Positions 36,384 through 45,861 of a DNA stretch of 64,000 nucleotides are shown piece by piece. Below the pieces are notes generated by a model. That model did no database searches and was not told where the DNA came from. It saw only the letters and a program-made list of their open reading frames with translations. The stretch's first letter is position 1. Each line of letters opens with the position of its first letter. Source of the stretch: an uncultured Pseudomonadota bacterium (lineage in GTDB: Bacteria > Pseudomonadota > Gammaproteobacteria > Burkholderiales > SG8-39); NCBI GenBank assembly GCA_903834835.1, contig CAILKO010000047.1:1-64000 (forward strand). Reading direction: 5' to 3'. The position numbers and the translations under genes are program-made.

Positions 36384-38900
36384 CTATATACGGGATGATT
36401 GCTTCCGTTCACTGAGGTACTTCTCTAACTCCTGCCGCACTGCTGCAAGTTCATCGCCAACTGAGCGTGTGAGTGTCAAATTTTTCAACCTGAGTTCACT
36501 ATCCGTTAGCTTCCCCAACTCCCCGCAGATCCTTGTCAATCTGTCCGTACCCATGCTCGCCGCCGACCCTTTCATCGCGTGGAGCAGCGAACGCCACTCC
36601 CCATAGTTGCGCGCCGCAAGAGCGGACTCCATCCTTTCGACCAGGGATTCGTTGTCCGTTAGGAAGACAGCGACGAGCTTCTCCAGAAAACCATGCGACG
36701 AACCCAACTCCTCCAGGTGTCGCAGGGTTTCCCGGTTGACTACATCCAGTGCGTCCGACGAACGTCCGGGTGCGGATTGTCCGTGGAGCGTACGTTTCGC
36801 CTCACCGACTCGACCGGCGAGAACCTGCACTTCATTTAGGAGTCGGATTGCCTCCACGGGTTTGGAAACAAAAGCGTCAGCGCCCTCTGCTAGGCACTCT
36901 TTCCTCACTTCGGAGGTCACGTCCGCAGAAAGTATCGCAACCGGTACTCTCTCTCCCCCGCGAGTCATAAGACGGATCGTCTTGAGTACTTCGATCCCCC
37001 CTATTCCAGGCATATTTCGGTCCAGGAGAATGATGTCGTACTTCTCCTGCTCAAATGCATCTAGTGCTTGCTCCCCGTCCACCACAAGCGTAACCGAGTG
37101 GCCGCCCCGCTCCAGTATCTTGCCTATGACCTCCCGATTCGTCGAATTATCATCGGCAACCAGCACTCTTAGTTTCCGCTGCCCGACGACGCGTCGGTAG
37201 TCCTGCAACCGCACCACACCATCGCGAACCTCCTCCACTGCGCTGACCGAATGTAGGACGTTGAATAGTTGCCTGTTGTCATACGGAATCTCAAGGACAC
37301 CCGCATACCCCGCGGACAACGCCTCGAATCTAGGTATTGCCGCCTCTTGCGGGGCGGCAAGGATAGCAGGCATCAGCGGCTGAGGTGCCAACCGCTTCAG
37401 CCTCAGAATCTGTCCAAGTTCGGACGAGCTTGTATAGACGATTACGCTATGGTACGGCTTTGCAAGACTGATTTCAGACACAAGCTTGGCAGAAGCCTCG
37501 TCCACGTCGTCGACAAGCACAACCTCGCCACCCCATGCGACAAGACTCCCCTCTAGTTTGCTGGCTTCCTCGATTGGGAAGCCGACGAGCATGATTCGTG
37601 CTGAGGACAACTCCCCCTTAGCCGTTCCAGATCGATCCGGCTGTTTGTTCAGTACGATTTCAAACCAGAACGTGCTACCGAGTCCAACTGCACTCTCCAG
37701 ACCGATGCGCCCCCCCATCAAAGAAACCAGTTGTTTGGCGATCGTTGTTCCGAGACCCGTGCCGCCAAATCGCCGCGTCGTAGACTGGTCGGCCTGCGTA
37801 AAGCTCTCGAAGATCCGCTGTTGTGCATCGGGTGAAATTCCGACCCCGGTATCTCTGATTGAAAACTTCAGCCTGACCGAATCCGCAGTCTCTTCCTGAG
37901 AAGATACATGCACGGTCACGGAACCACGCTCGGTGAATTTCACCGCGTTCCCTGCAAGATTTATAAGAACCTGCCGAAGGTGATGTGGATCTCCTCGAAC
38001 AGCCGGAACGACCTCCGGCATTATCGAGACAACAAATTCAACACCTTTCAGCGCGGACTGAGACGCCAGAATTCTGCAAGTACTGTTGATCAAAGCGTGA
38101 AGGTCAAAATCGGAATGATCCAGCGAGAGCTTCCCAGCCTCGATCTTCGAAAAATCGAGCACATCCTCTACTAGCCCTAGCATCACCCTTGCCGAACCCC
38201 GCAGTGTCTGGAGCATGTCGGCCTGCTCGCGACTTAGAGTGGTATCGCGCAAAAGATCCGCCATGCCGATGATCGCATTCAAGGGCGTGCGCATCTCGTG
38301 ACTAACGACCGAGATGAAGCGCCTCTTGGCCAGATTGGCTGCTTCCGCGTGCGCTAGCGCATCGAACAGCTTTGTGACGAGTGAGCGCACATACAAGCTC
38401 AATGCCGCCAATCCGATTAGGAGCCCTAGACCCATGCTCCAGTGCGCAGTCCAGAATTCGCTTGTAGTCATGACGACCAGGAAGCCGACGACGCTTAGTC
38501 CGAGAGAAATCAAGAGATACCTGGCGCCAAAACGGAAACCATTTGCTAGCGTCACCCAAACGTATACCAGGAACAGCGCAGCCGCCCTCTCGCCTAGGAA
38601 GGACATTACCCACGTTAGCGTCGCTAGGTCCGCAACTGCGCCAAGGACTCGTCTCATAGGAGACACAGCCCTAACCGCAAGTACATGCGAGAAAATCAGT
38701 ACCGCGATACCAAGGTATCCAAGCATCACCCAAATTGTAGGTTCGTGAGAGACTGCCGCCCCTGGGATGGAGTACAGCACAATCAGCGCACCGACGATCA
38801 TTCGCACGATCGCCTGCTCATGTTCGGTATCCGGTCTACCTGACAGACTTGCAATCGTTCGACGCAAACCGTGTGCGAGAGTGGTGAAGGTAGACAGCAT
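36384..38900 (-). CDS. rpfC: Hybrid histidine kinase RpfC-like (DSF sensor)
   Basis: RpfC senses DSF at the inner membrane and signals to RpfG. The 838 residues contain a hydrophobic N-terminal sensor with about five transmembrane helices (residues 33-175). A HisKA domain follows with H201 (FISVVSHEMRTPL), close to H198 of Xanthomonas RpfC, and then an HATPase (N-box NLAGNAVKF, DTGVGI, GGTGLG). A degenerate receiver-like segment (about 434-545) precedes the true receiver with D627 (ILLDRNMPG). A C-terminal Hpt domain has H774 (LLHAMKGSAAS). The extra pseudo-receiver makes it longer than the Xanthomonas protein. The ATG at 38900 overlaps the rpfG stop, so the two are translationally coupled. 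Confidence 0.88.
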   Translation of the reverse strand: MLSTFTTLAHGLRRTIASLSGRPDTEHEQAIVRMIVGALIVLYSIPGAAVSHEPTIWVMLGYLGIAVLIFSHVLAVRAVSPMRRVLGAVADLATLTWVMSFLGERAAALFLVYVWVTLANGFRFGARYLLISLGLSVVGFLVVMTTSEFWTAHWSMGLGLLIGLAALSLYVRSLVTKLFDALAHAEAANLAKRRFISVVSHEMRTPLNAIIGMADLLRDTTLSREQADMLQTLRGSARVMLGLVEDVLDFSKIEAGKLSLDHSDFDLHALINSTCRILASQSALKGVEFVVSIMPEVVPAVRGDPHHLRQVLINLAGNAVKFTERGSVTVHVSSQEETADSVRLKFSIRDTGVGISPDAQQRIFESFTQADQSTTRRFGGTGLGTTIAKQLVSLMGGRIGLESAVGLGSTFWFEIVLNKQPDRSGTAKGELSSARIMLVGFPIEEASKLEGSLVAWGGEVVLVDDVDEASAKLVSEISLAKPYHSVIVYTSSSELGQILRLKRLAPQPLMPAILAAPQEAAIPRFEALSAGYAGVLEIPYDNRQLFNVLHSVSAVEEVRDGVVRLQDYRRVVGQRKLRVLVADDNSTNREVIGKILERGGHSVTLVVDGEQALDAFEQEKYDIILLDRNMPGIGGIEVLKTIRLMTRGGERVPVAILSADVTSEVRKECLAEGADAFVSKPVEAIRLLNEVQVLAGRVGEAKRTLHGQSAPGRSSDALDVVNRETLRHLEELGSSHGFLEKLVAVFLTDNESLVERMESALAARNYGEWRSLLHAMKGSAASMGTDRLTRICGELGKLTDSELRLKNLTLTRSVGDELAAVRQELEKYLSERKQSSRI

Positions 38901-39994
38901 CAGCCCCCCCCCGACCGCTCAGCATCGCCCCACTCCCGCTGGATCGAATCCACTTGGCGGCGCGAACCGACTAGCGCATCTACTACCCGAGGATCGAAAT
39001 GCCTTCCACGTTCAGCTTGAAGATGCTCGAATGCCTCGTCACCCGACCACGCACGCTTGTATGGACGGATGGACGTCAGCGCATCGAATACGTCCGCAGC
39101 CGCGACGATGCGCGCGCAGAGGGGAATATGGTCGGCGACTAAGCCATTTGGATAGCCAGAGCCGTCGTACTTTTCGTGATGACCGAATGCAATTAAGGCG
39201 CCCATCCGCACGTACTTTGATGCGCTACCCTTCAATATTTCGTGACCGATTCCGGGGTGATTGCGCATGATCGCCCATTCACTTTCGTCCAGCTTCCCGG
39301 GCTTGAGCAATACGTGGTCGGGTATGCCAATCTTACCGATATCGTGCAGCGGAGCCGCGAGTTCTACTGTATTCGCCTCATCGCTGTCCAATCCAATTGC
39401 CTCCGCGATGAGCCGTGAGTACTGTGCCATCCGGATTAGGTGATTGCCCGTATCGCTATCGCGAAACTCGCCCGCCCGTGCGAGCCGATAGAGCGTCTCT
39501 TTTTCACGCTCACGGATCTCACTTGTTGCATCTTCGACCATGCTCTCCAGAAGCCGCCTTCTGTCTTCCAGTACCAACTGCTGACGGCGAAGCATGAGCA
39601 GGTTCCTGCATCGCGCCTGGCACTCGCGCACATCGACCGGCTTTATTAAGAAATCTGTAACGCCGGCATCGAGCGCCAGGTAACGAACCTTGCGGTCGTC
39701 TATCGCAGTAATCATTACAACTGGCACATGCTCAAAGCCAGGGAGTGCGCGGAGGCGCTTCACCAGTTCGATACCGTCCATCTCCGGCATCATGTAGTCC
39801 ACAAGAACCAGATCGGCAACGTGACGGGTAGCCCACACGACGGCGTCTACCGGCCGCGCGAATCCCTGGACTGTGACTCGATCGTCAAGGCTTCGAACCA
39901 CCTGCTCAAGGATCGTCCGGCCTGTCGATTGGTCATCCACAACCATGACAGTATTGCGGACCAAGGGCAAAACCCTGACTTGTGCCTTTGCCAC
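38900..39994 (-). CDS. rpfG: Response regulator RpfG-like with HD-GYP c-di-GMP phosphodiesterase domain
   Basis: RpfG degrades cyclic di-GMP when phosphorylated by RpfC. The 364 residues hold an N-terminal receiver with D66 (LVLVDYMMPEMDG) and the lysine in LIKPVD. An HD-GYP domain follows: GNHLIRMAQYSRL, HDIGKIGIPD, then HHEKYDGSGYPNGL with the GYP triad. All catalytic metal-ligand histidines and aspartates of the family appear to be present. The start is a GTG at 39994 with GGAGGG upstream. The last codons are GGG GGG GGC, in a run of nine identical bases at 38904-38912 next to the rpfC start (see findings). Confidence 0.9.
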   Translation of the reverse strand: MAKAQVRVLPLVRNTVMVVDDQSTGRTILEQVVRSLDDRVTVQGFARPVDAVVWATRHVADLVLVDYMMPEMDGIELVKRLRALPGFEHVPVVMITAIDDRKVRYLALDAGVTDFLIKPVDVRECQARCRNLLMLRRQQLVLEDRRRLLESMVEDATSEIREREKETLYRLARAGEFRDSDTGNHLIRMAQYSRLIAEAIGLDSDEANTVELAAPLHDIGKIGIPDHVLLKPGKLDESEWAIMRNHPGIGHEILKGSASKYVRMGALIAFGHHEKYDGSGYPNGLVADHIPLCARIVAAADVFDALTSIRPYKRAWSGDEAFEHLQAERGRHFDPRVVDALVGSRRQVDSIQREWGDAERSGGG

Positions 39995-40111
39995 TTGTCC
40001 CTCCCGCTTCGTAGCGACTCGCCATCTACAGAGGGGAGTCTAGCAAACGGACCCGCCGTCGATCCGCTGAAATGCGGCCTTTTCCGCGTTCACTGGCTCG
40101 ATTGCCACGAG

Positions 40112-41257
40112 TCAGCCAATCCGCGGTGTGCCGGCGCTCCTTGCATCGGAGCCTTCTTCCGGCCCGACGTAGCACGTAATCTCAAGCCCAAATCCAGCGA
40201 GACTGGGAATCCGGCGCGGAAACGACATAACTCTCATGCGGCGAACGCCCAGATCCCTGAGTATCTGCGCCCCAATTCCATAGAAACGCAGGTCCATGCG
40301 CGGAGCTGGGGCCGCGTCCGCTCCCAAAAGTGCGGCCTCCAACGCCGATGGATCCGGCGGCGCGTGCAAAAGTAGTACTACGCCCTTCCCCTCCCGCTTG
40401 ATCCGCTCGAGCGCGTGCGAAATGCTATATGGGTGCTTGCCCGCTTCAGTATCGAGGAGGTCTATCGCCGATTTGACAACGTGTACACGCACCAGGACTT
40501 CCGAATCCTCGCCAATGCTCCCGCAAGTAAGAGCAAGATGGGTATGACCTGACGTTAGGTCGCGAAATCCGACCATGGAGAACTCGCCCGCAAGAGTAGC
40601 AACATTTCGCGTAGCCACCCTGCGCACCAGCGACTCATTCGTACTCCGGTACTGGATAAGGTCAGCGATAGTCCCTATCTTGAGTCCATGCACTGCAGCA
40701 AACTCCTGCAACTGTGGCAGGCGCGCCATCGTACCGTCGTCACTCAAAATTTCGCATATCACGGCAGCCGGCGTAAGTCCGGCAAGTCTCGCCAGATCGC
40801 ATCCAGCCTCAGCATGCCCCGTTCTGACCAGCACACCGCCATCCTGAGCAACGATCGGGAAGACGTGCCCCGGCTGGACAATGTCCGAAGGCTTCGCATG
40901 GGGCGCACACGCGACGCGTATGGTATGCGCTCGGTCATGCGCCGAAATTCCGGTCGTGACACCCTCTGCTGCCTCAATTGATGCAGTAAAGTTCGTACCA
41001 TTCTGCGAACGATTGCGAGAAACCATGGACTGCAACCCGAGTTGACGACGCCGATCCTCGGTAACGCTCAGACAGACCAACCCTCGGGCAAAGCGGGTCA
41101 TAAAGTTGACCGCTTCAGCTGACACGTGGTCCGCCGCGAGAATCAGGTCACCCTCGTCCTCGCGATCCTCGTCATCCACGAGAACGACCATCCGCCCCGC
41201 CTTGAGTTCGGCAATTATTTCGGCGCTGCCGCTGATCGCCCGGGATTCGCGCTGCAT
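40112..41257 (-). CDS. ribB: 3,4-dihydroxy-2-butanone-4-phosphate synthase with degenerate GTP cyclohydrolase II domain (RibBX type)
   Basis: The N-terminal domain is DHBP synthase, making the four-carbon riboflavin precursor from ribulose 5-phosphate. Its acidic loop [11 protein letters not shown] and [11 protein letters not shown] are intact. The C-terminal half resembles GTP cyclohydrolase II, but the zinc ligands (CLTGD-RCDCG type cysteines) are missing. In their place stands [18 protein letters not shown]. So the second activity is probably lost, as in known RibBX proteins, and a separate RibA should be elsewhere. The ATG at 41257 is only six bases after a TATAAT box. No FMN riboswitch is apparent upstream. 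Confidence 0.9.
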   Translation of the reverse strand: MQRESRAISGSAEIIAELKAGRMVVLVDDEDREDEGDLILAADHVSAEAVNFMTRFARGLVCLSVTEDRRRQLGLQSMVSRNRSQNGTNFTASIEAAEGVTTGISAHDRAHTIRVACAPHAKPSDIVQPGHVFPIVAQDGGVLVRTGHAEAGCDLARLAGLTPAAVICEILSDDGTMARLPQLQEFAAVHGLKIGTIADLIQYRSTNESLVRRVATRNVATLAGEFSMVGFRDLTSGHTHLALTCGSIGEDSEVLVRVHVVKSAIDLLDTEAGKHPYSISHALERIKREGKGVVLLLHAPPDPSALEAALLGADAAPAPRMDLRFYGIGAQILRDLGVRRMRVMSFPRRIPSLAGFGLEITCYVGPEEGSDARSAGTPRIG

Positions 41258-41263
41258 TGACGG

Positions 41264-41269
41264 ATTATA
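41264..41269 (-). promoter_or_regulatory. -10 box of ribB (leaderless arrangement)
   Basis: TATAAT on the minus strand ends six bases before the ribB ATG. RNA would start at or next to the A of the start codon. No Shine-Dalgarno sequence lies between. No good -35 match is visible at 16-18 bases spacing. Confidence 0.4.
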
Positions 41270-41467
41270 GCGGCGGAGGCCGACTCGGCAGGCTCCCCCT
41301 GCGGGTTCCACACGCTCTAACCCACATGGCTTCGCGCCGGATAGGGCCAATCGGTTTATAGTAGCGTCCGGCGATTCGGAAGCGCTACCTGCGGCACCGA
41401 TGTGCCTATCCAGAGGCCCTCAGGAAGGGTCTCCACACTGTCTATTCAAGAGAGATTTCACATACCC

Positions 41468-42253
41468 ATGGAAAAGGAAAAGATCCGGCAATATGGTGAC
41501 GAGCTTTACGGAAGCCTGCGCGGCCGCACAATGGTGGCACCGCTGACTGAGAGAGAGCCCAGCATCACGATTGATGACGCCTACCAGATTTCCCTCCGGC
41601 TGCTGGATCGTCGCCTGGAGGACGGCGAAAAGGTCATTGGTAAGAAAATTGGCGTCACCAGCAAGGTTGTCATGAACATGCTCAACGTGCACCGACCGGA
41701 TTTCGGATTCCTGACCGACCGGATGTTTGTGAAGACCGGCGCAGACCTTCCCGTTAGTACGCAAATGATCCAGCCACGTGCAGAAGGCGAGATCGCCTTC
41801 AAACTGAAAAGCGCGCTTCGTGGCCCCGGAGTTACCGAGCAGGCGGTGATCAATGCAACCGAAGCCGTGTATCCCTGCTTTGAGGTCGTGGATTCGCGAA
41901 TCCGAGACTGGAAGATAAAAATTCAGGACACTATTGCCGACAATGCTTCGTGCGGCATGTTCGTAATGGGCGACAAGGGCGTAGACCCGAGGACCGTGGA
42001 CTTTGTCACCTGCGGAATCGTTGTTTGGAAGAATGGCGAGGTCCTAAGTACAGGCGCGGGCGCAGCAGCCCTCGGATCACCGCTCACGTGCATCGCCTGG
42101 CTCGCAAACACCTTGGGCGAATACGGAATCACACTTGACGCGGGAGACATCATCCTATCGGGGTCTCTTGTCCCCCTCGAGCCCGTCAAAGCCGGCGACA
42201 AGATGAGCCTGAAAATCGCCGGGGTTGGAGAAGCCTCGGTCAATTTCGTCTGA
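41468..42253 (+). CDS. dmpE: 2-oxopent-4-enoate hydratase (DmpE/XylJ type)
   Basis: This enzyme hydrates 2-oxopent-4-enoate to 4-hydroxy-2-oxovalerate in the lower meta-cleavage pathway. The 261 residues match DmpE/XylJ throughout: IGKKIGVTSKVV, QPRAEGEIAFKL, CFEVVDSRIRDWKIKIQDTIADNASCG and GAGAAALGSP. The C-terminus SGSLVPLEPVKAGDKM is typical of hydratases rather than 4-oxalocrotonate decarboxylases, though the two are close. It starts the operon dmpE-dmpF-dmpG; the ATG at 41468 lies in a 210-base gap from ribB. Confidence 0.92.
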   Translation: MEKEKIRQYGDELYGSLRGRTMVAPLTEREPSITIDDAYQISLRLLDRRLEDGEKVIGKKIGVTSKVVMNMLNVHRPDFGFLTDRMFVKTGADLPVSTQMIQPRAEGEIAFKLKSALRGPGVTEQAVINATEAVYPCFEVVDSRIRDWKIKIQDTIADNASCGMFVMGDKGVDPRTVDFVTCGIVVWKNGEVLSTGAGAAALGSPLTCIAWLANTLGEYGITLDAGDIILSGSLVPLEPVKAGDKMSLKIAGVGEASVNFV

Positions 42254-42274
42254 CCTTCGCGAGAGGAATACAAC

Positions 42275-43180
42275 ATGAAAATCAAAGTGGCAATCGTGGG
42301 TTCGGGCAACATAGGCACCGATCTCTTGTACAAGGCGAAGCGCAGCACGTTGATCGAACCCGTCTGGATGGTCGGTATTGATCCAAATTCCGATGGTTTA
42401 AAGCGTGCCAGGGACATGGGGCTGAAGACAACCCACGAGGGCGTGGACGGGCTAGTTCCGCATATGGAGGCCGATCAGATCAAGATTGTGTTTGATGCGA
42501 CGTCGGCATACGTCCACGCAGAGAATTCTCGCAAGGTCAACGAGAAGGGGGCCCTCATGATCGATCTGACGCCGGCTGCGATCGGACCGTTCTGCGTGCC
42601 CCCTGTGAATCTCATGGATCATGTCGGCAAGAATGAACAGAACGTCAACATGGTCAGTTGCGGCGCTCAGGCAACGGTTCCGATGGTTGCTGCAGTCAGC
42701 CGGGTCCAGCCACTGGAGTACGCCGAGATCGTCGCCACGGTGGCCTCCAAGTCGATCGGACCGGGCACCCGCCAGAATATCGACGAATTCACCCGGACAA
42801 CGTCAAGTGCGGTCCAGAAGGTCGGCGGCGCCAAGCGCGGGAAAGCGATCATCATCATCAATCCTGCTGAACCACCGATCATGATGCGCGACACGGTTCA
42901 TTGCCTGACCGAGACCGAACCGCGGAAAGATGAAATCATCGAATCAGTTCACGCCATGTTGAAGGAAATTCAGAAATACGTGCCCGGCTATCAATTGAAG
43001 AACGGCCCCGTGTTCGATGGCCGGCGGGTGTCGACCTTCATGGAGGTGGAGGGACTTGGCGACTATCTACCGAAATACGCTGGCAACCTGGACATCATGA
43101 CTGCGGCGGCCCTCCGCACTGCGGAGATGTTTGCCGAGAACATGCTCAGCGGGAAGTCACAACCGGCTCGGGCCGCCTGA
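42275..43180 (+). CDS. dmpF: Acetaldehyde dehydrogenase (acylating) (DmpF/MhpF/BphJ type)
   Basis: DmpF converts acetaldehyde, NAD and CoA to acetyl-CoA and channels its substrate from the aldolase DmpG. The 301 residues have the Rossmann motif [17 protein letters not shown], and the active-site cysteine in [28 protein letters not shown] is a further family block. It lies 21 bases after dmpE, with AGAGGA ahead of the ATG, and is in the same operon as dmpG. Confidence 0.96.
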   Translation: MKIKVAIVGSGNIGTDLLYKAKRSTLIEPVWMVGIDPNSDGLKRARDMGLKTTHEGVDGLVPHMEADQIKIVFDATSAYVHAENSRKVNEKGALMIDLTPAAIGPFCVPPVNLMDHVGKNEQNVNMVSCGAQATVPMVAAVSRVQPLEYAEIVATVASKSIGPGTRQNIDEFTRTTSSAVQKVGGAKRGKAIIIINPAEPPIMMRDTVHCLTETEPRKDEIIESVHAMLKEIQKYVPGYQLKNGPVFDGRRVSTFMEVEGLGDYLPKYAGNLDIMTAAALRTAEMFAENMLSGKSQPARAA

Positions 43181-43192
43181 AAGGAGATGATG

Positions 43193-44236
43193 ATGGACAT
43201 CAAGGGAAGAAAGATCACGCTCCATGACATGAGTCTTCGGGATGGCATGCACCCTAAGCGCCACCAACTCACTGTCGAGCAGATGAAGAGTGTGGCGATG
43301 GCGCTCGATGACGCGGGCATGCCATTGATTGAGATCACGCATGGCGACGGCCTTGGAGGCGCATCAATCAATTATGGATTCGCGCGCCACAGCGACCAAG
43401 AGTATCTCAAGGCAGTGGTTCCTCACTTGAAGCGAAGCAAGGTGTCCGTGCTTAGCTTGCCCGGAATCGGCACACTTGACGATCTGAAGATGGCGGTGGA
43501 CTGCGGTGCGTCGACCGTACGGATCGCAACCCACTGCACCGAAGCGGATGTCTCGCAACAGCATATCGGCATCTCCGTGAAACTCGGCGTAGATACCGTC
43601 GGATTTCTGATGATGGCTCATATGATCGAACCGGATGCGCTCGTCAAACAGGCGAAGCTGATGGAAGGCTATGGCGCAAACTGCATTTATGTCACGGATT
43701 CAGCGGGGCACATGCTACCTGGTGACGTGACGGCTCGGATCGCCGCGGTGCGCGCGGCGCTCGATTCAAAGACAGAACTGGGATTTCACGCGCACCACAA
43801 TCTCGGGATGTCCATCGCAAACTCGATTGCGGCGGTTGAGGCCGGCGCAAACCGAATTGACGCTTCGGTTGCAGGACTTGGTGCGGGCGCAGGTAACACG
43901 CCGATGGAAGTTCTGGTCACGGTACTGCACCAACTCGGGGCAGACACTGGAGTGGACCTCTACAAAATCATGGATGTTGCCGAAGATCTGATCATCCCGT
44001 TGATGGATCAGCCAATACGCATTGACCGCGATTCGCTTATCCTTGGCTATGCAGGCGTCTATTCATCGTTCCTTCTCTTTGCCAAACGGGCAGCGGATCG
44101 CTACGGGCTTTCGTCGCGCGATATCCTCGTTGAGATGGGGCGCCGGAAGACTGTCGGTGGCCAGGAGGATATGATCGAGGACGTTGCGCTCGACATGGCA
44201 CGCGAGCGCAACGAGGGCAAGAGAAAAACCGCTTGA
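43193..44236 (+). CDS. dmpG: 4-hydroxy-2-oxovalerate aldolase (DmpG/MhpE/BphI type)
   Basis: DmpG splits 4-hydroxy-2-oxovalerate into pyruvate and acetaldehyde and forms a complex with DmpF. The 347 residues belong to the HMGL-like TIM-barrel family. The metal-binding and catalytic [11 protein letters not shown] motif and HAHHNLGMS are present. AAGGAG at 43181-43186 is followed by three in-phase ATG codons (43187, 43190, 43193). The last has the best spacing and gives MDIKGRK. It is followed by a hairpin and is the last gene of the operon. Confidence 0.96.
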   Translation: MDIKGRKITLHDMSLRDGMHPKRHQLTVEQMKSVAMALDDAGMPLIEITHGDGLGGASINYGFARHSDQEYLKAVVPHLKRSKVSVLSLPGIGTLDDLKMAVDCGASTVRIATHCTEADVSQQHIGISVKLGVDTVGFLMMAHMIEPDALVKQAKLMEGYGANCIYVTDSAGHMLPGDVTARIAAVRAALDSKTELGFHAHHNLGMSIANSIAAVEAGANRIDASVAGLGAGAGNTPMEVLVTVLHQLGADTGVDLYKIMDVAEDLIIPLMDQPIRIDRDSLILGYAGVYSSFLLFAKRAADRYGLSSRDILVEMGRRKTVGGQEDMIEDVALDMARERNEGKRKTA

Positions 44237-44241
44237 AGTGC

Positions 44242-44277
44242 ACGGTGGCGGCAGCCTCAAGACGCCGTCGCCACCGT
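44242..44277. terminator. Hairpin between dmpG and the flavin reductase gene
   Basis: ACGGTGGCG (44242-44250) pairs with CGCCACCGT (44269-44277) with an 18-base loop. It lies between two convergent genes, so it may end transcription from both sides. No T-run follows, so Rho or pausing would have to help. Low to moderate support. Confidence 0.4.
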
Positions 44278-44310
44278 TCATACATGGAGTGCCCCCCGAA
44301 TAGCCTTATG

Positions 44311-44796
44311 TCAAAGGCTCAATGTTGTCGCCATCAGGTACCTACCTGCGGCGAACACCAAGGGCGGCAGGCCGGATTTGAACACGGCCTCCACCTCGCC
44401 TAAAAAGATCGTGTGATCTCCGCCCGGATAGTTGGCGACTTTTCTGCATTCAATGTGGGCGCATACCCCCTTAAGGATGGGCACCCCCCCAGCGCCCGGC
44501 GACCACTCGACACCGCTAAATTTGTCGTTGGCATCGCTCGCAAATCGGTCGGATACCTCACGCTGCGCCTCGGAGAGGATGTTCACGGCAAATCGCGGAC
44601 CATCAGCGAATGCGTCGTAACTCCGTGCCGCCTTCGCCTGACTCCAAAGCACGAGCGGCGGCTCCAGAGAAACGGAGCTGAATGAGTTTGCCGTGCATCC
44701 GTGAATCTTTCCGTTCAGGTCAATCGTCGTGATAACGGTAACCCCGGTCACGAAGGTTCCAAAAACGTCGCGTAGACTTCTCTTTTCAATTGCCAT
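44311..44796 (-). CDS. Flavin reductase domain protein (HpaC/DIM6 family)
   Basis: This 161-residue protein belongs to the FMN-binding split-barrel flavin reductases, which use NAD(P)H to supply reduced flavin to a partner monooxygenase. Visible motifs are FVTGVTVITTID, the TANSFSSVSLEPPLVLWS block (FMN-binding) and FAVNILSEAQREVSDRFAS. The GDHTIFLGEVEA stretch with its histidine is also conserved. No monooxygenase partner is in the window. It is divergent from the quinone reductase gene with a 74-base gap, and convergent with dmpG. Confidence 0.9.
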   Translation of the reverse strand: MAIEKRSLRDVFGTFVTGVTVITTIDLNGKIHGCTANSFSSVSLEPPLVLWSQAKAARSYDAFADGPRFAVNILSEAQREVSDRFASDANDKFSGVEWSPGAGGVPILKGVCAHIECRKVANYPGGDHTIFLGEVEAVFKSGLPPLVFAAGRYLMATTLSL

Positions 44797-44870
44797 TTCG
44801 GCGAGTCCCCCGTATCTGGATCGATGCGTCGATTCTCTCTGTTCACAACAGCCGTTGGAAGGAGACGGTG

Positions 44871-45482
44871 ATGACCAGGATTGCCATTATTCACTACAGC
44901 GCCACGGGTAACGTATTCGAACTCGCAAAGGCACTTGCGGACGGCGCACGCGACGCAGGTGCTGACGTGCGTCTGTGCCGTGTCCCGGAACTCGCCCCCG
45001 CCGAAGCGATTGCACAGAATCCGCGTTGGTCTGCCCACCTGCAGCGGATGGAGACCGCGGAACCAGTACAAGTCGCCACGATCGCCGATCTTGAGTGGGC
45101 AGACGGCATCGCGCTCGGATCCCCCACCCGGTTCGGCGGGCCCGCGGCCCAACTTAAACTCTTTCTCGACCAGGCAGGCGGTCTATGGTCGAAAGGGGTT
45201 CTCGCCAAGAAGGTTGTCACCGCCTTCACTGCTTCCTCAACGTCCCATGGCGGCCTAGAATCTACAATTCTCGCGACGCTGAATCTCGCGTATCACTGGG
45301 GTGCGCTGATAATGCCGCTCGGCTATGGCGACCCAGTCGTCGCCAAGGTCACCGGAAATCCCTATGGCGCCAGCTGGGTGTCACGGAAGGGCTCCGTGCC
45401 CGACCACGATGCCGTTTCTGCCGGGCGCGCCCAAGGACTGCGCCTTGCGAAAATCGCTAGCGCAATCGCATCTGTGCAGTAG
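44871..45482 (+). CDS. WrbA-like NAD(P)H:quinone oxidoreductase
   Basis: This flavodoxin-fold FMN protein of 203 residues is of the WrbA family, which reduces quinones by two electrons. The FMN phosphate loop is YSATGNVFELAKAL, and PTRFGGPAAQLKLFLDQAG and ASSTSHGGLESTI are typical of WrbA. A GGAAGGAG ribosome binding site lies six bases before the ATG at 44871. It is followed by a DUF1330 gene after 44 bases. With dmpEFG next door it may protect against quinones from aromatic breakdown (inference). Confidence 0.9.
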   Translation: MTRIAIIHYSATGNVFELAKALADGARDAGADVRLCRVPELAPAEAIAQNPRWSAHLQRMETAEPVQVATIADLEWADGIALGSPTRFGGPAAQLKLFLDQAGGLWSKGVLAKKVVTAFTASSTSHGGLESTILATLNLAYHWGALIMPLGYGDPVVAKVTGNPYGASWVSRKGSVPDHDAVSAGRAQGLRLAKIASAIASVQ

Positions 45483-45526
45483 TGGAACCCCTGTATCCCC
45501 AGCCGACCTGTGGAGCAACAATACCG

Positions 45527-45814
45527 ATGTCCGCACTCGTAATCGCAGAAGTAATCATCCGTGACCCAGGGGCATTTGAGGCATACCGAACCTCGGTCCC
45601 TGCAATCGTCGCCGCATTCGGAGGCGAATACATCGCACGGGGCGCCATGCCCGAAATTCTGGAAGGCAACGCGCCCCAGCGACGCGTAACGATTTTTAGA
45701 TTCCCGGACTTGGCTAGAGCAAAAGCATGGTACGACTCCGCAGAATACAGACCCATGCGGGAGCTGAGGGAACGCACCACAGACTCGATTCTGAAGATCG
45801 TAGAAGGACTGTAG
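45527..45814 (+). CDS. DUF1330 domain protein
   Basis: This is a 95-residue protein of the DUF1330 ferredoxin-like family, which resembles small dimeric monooxygenase/antibiotic-biosynthesis folds. It has the family hallmarks DPGAFEAYRTSVPAIVAAFGGEYIARG, RVTIFRFPDLARAKAWYDSAEYRPMRELR. Function is unknown. The start is the ATG at 45527 with GGAG upstream. It probably shares a transcript with the WrbA-like gene. Confidence 0.85.
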   Translation: MSALVIAEVIIRDPGAFEAYRTSVPAIVAAFGGEYIARGAMPEILEGNAPQRRVTIFRFPDLARAKAWYDSAEYRPMRELRERTTDSILKIVEGL

Positions 45815-45861
45815 CGCTGCGGCACGCATCACTGGAAGAGCAGCCTGGTGGTTCCCAGTTG

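Noticed and set aside
41258-41467. Possible FMN riboswitch upstream of ribB
   Set aside because: The conserved FMN-element blocks are not visible, and the -10 box lies too close to the start codon to leave room for a leader.
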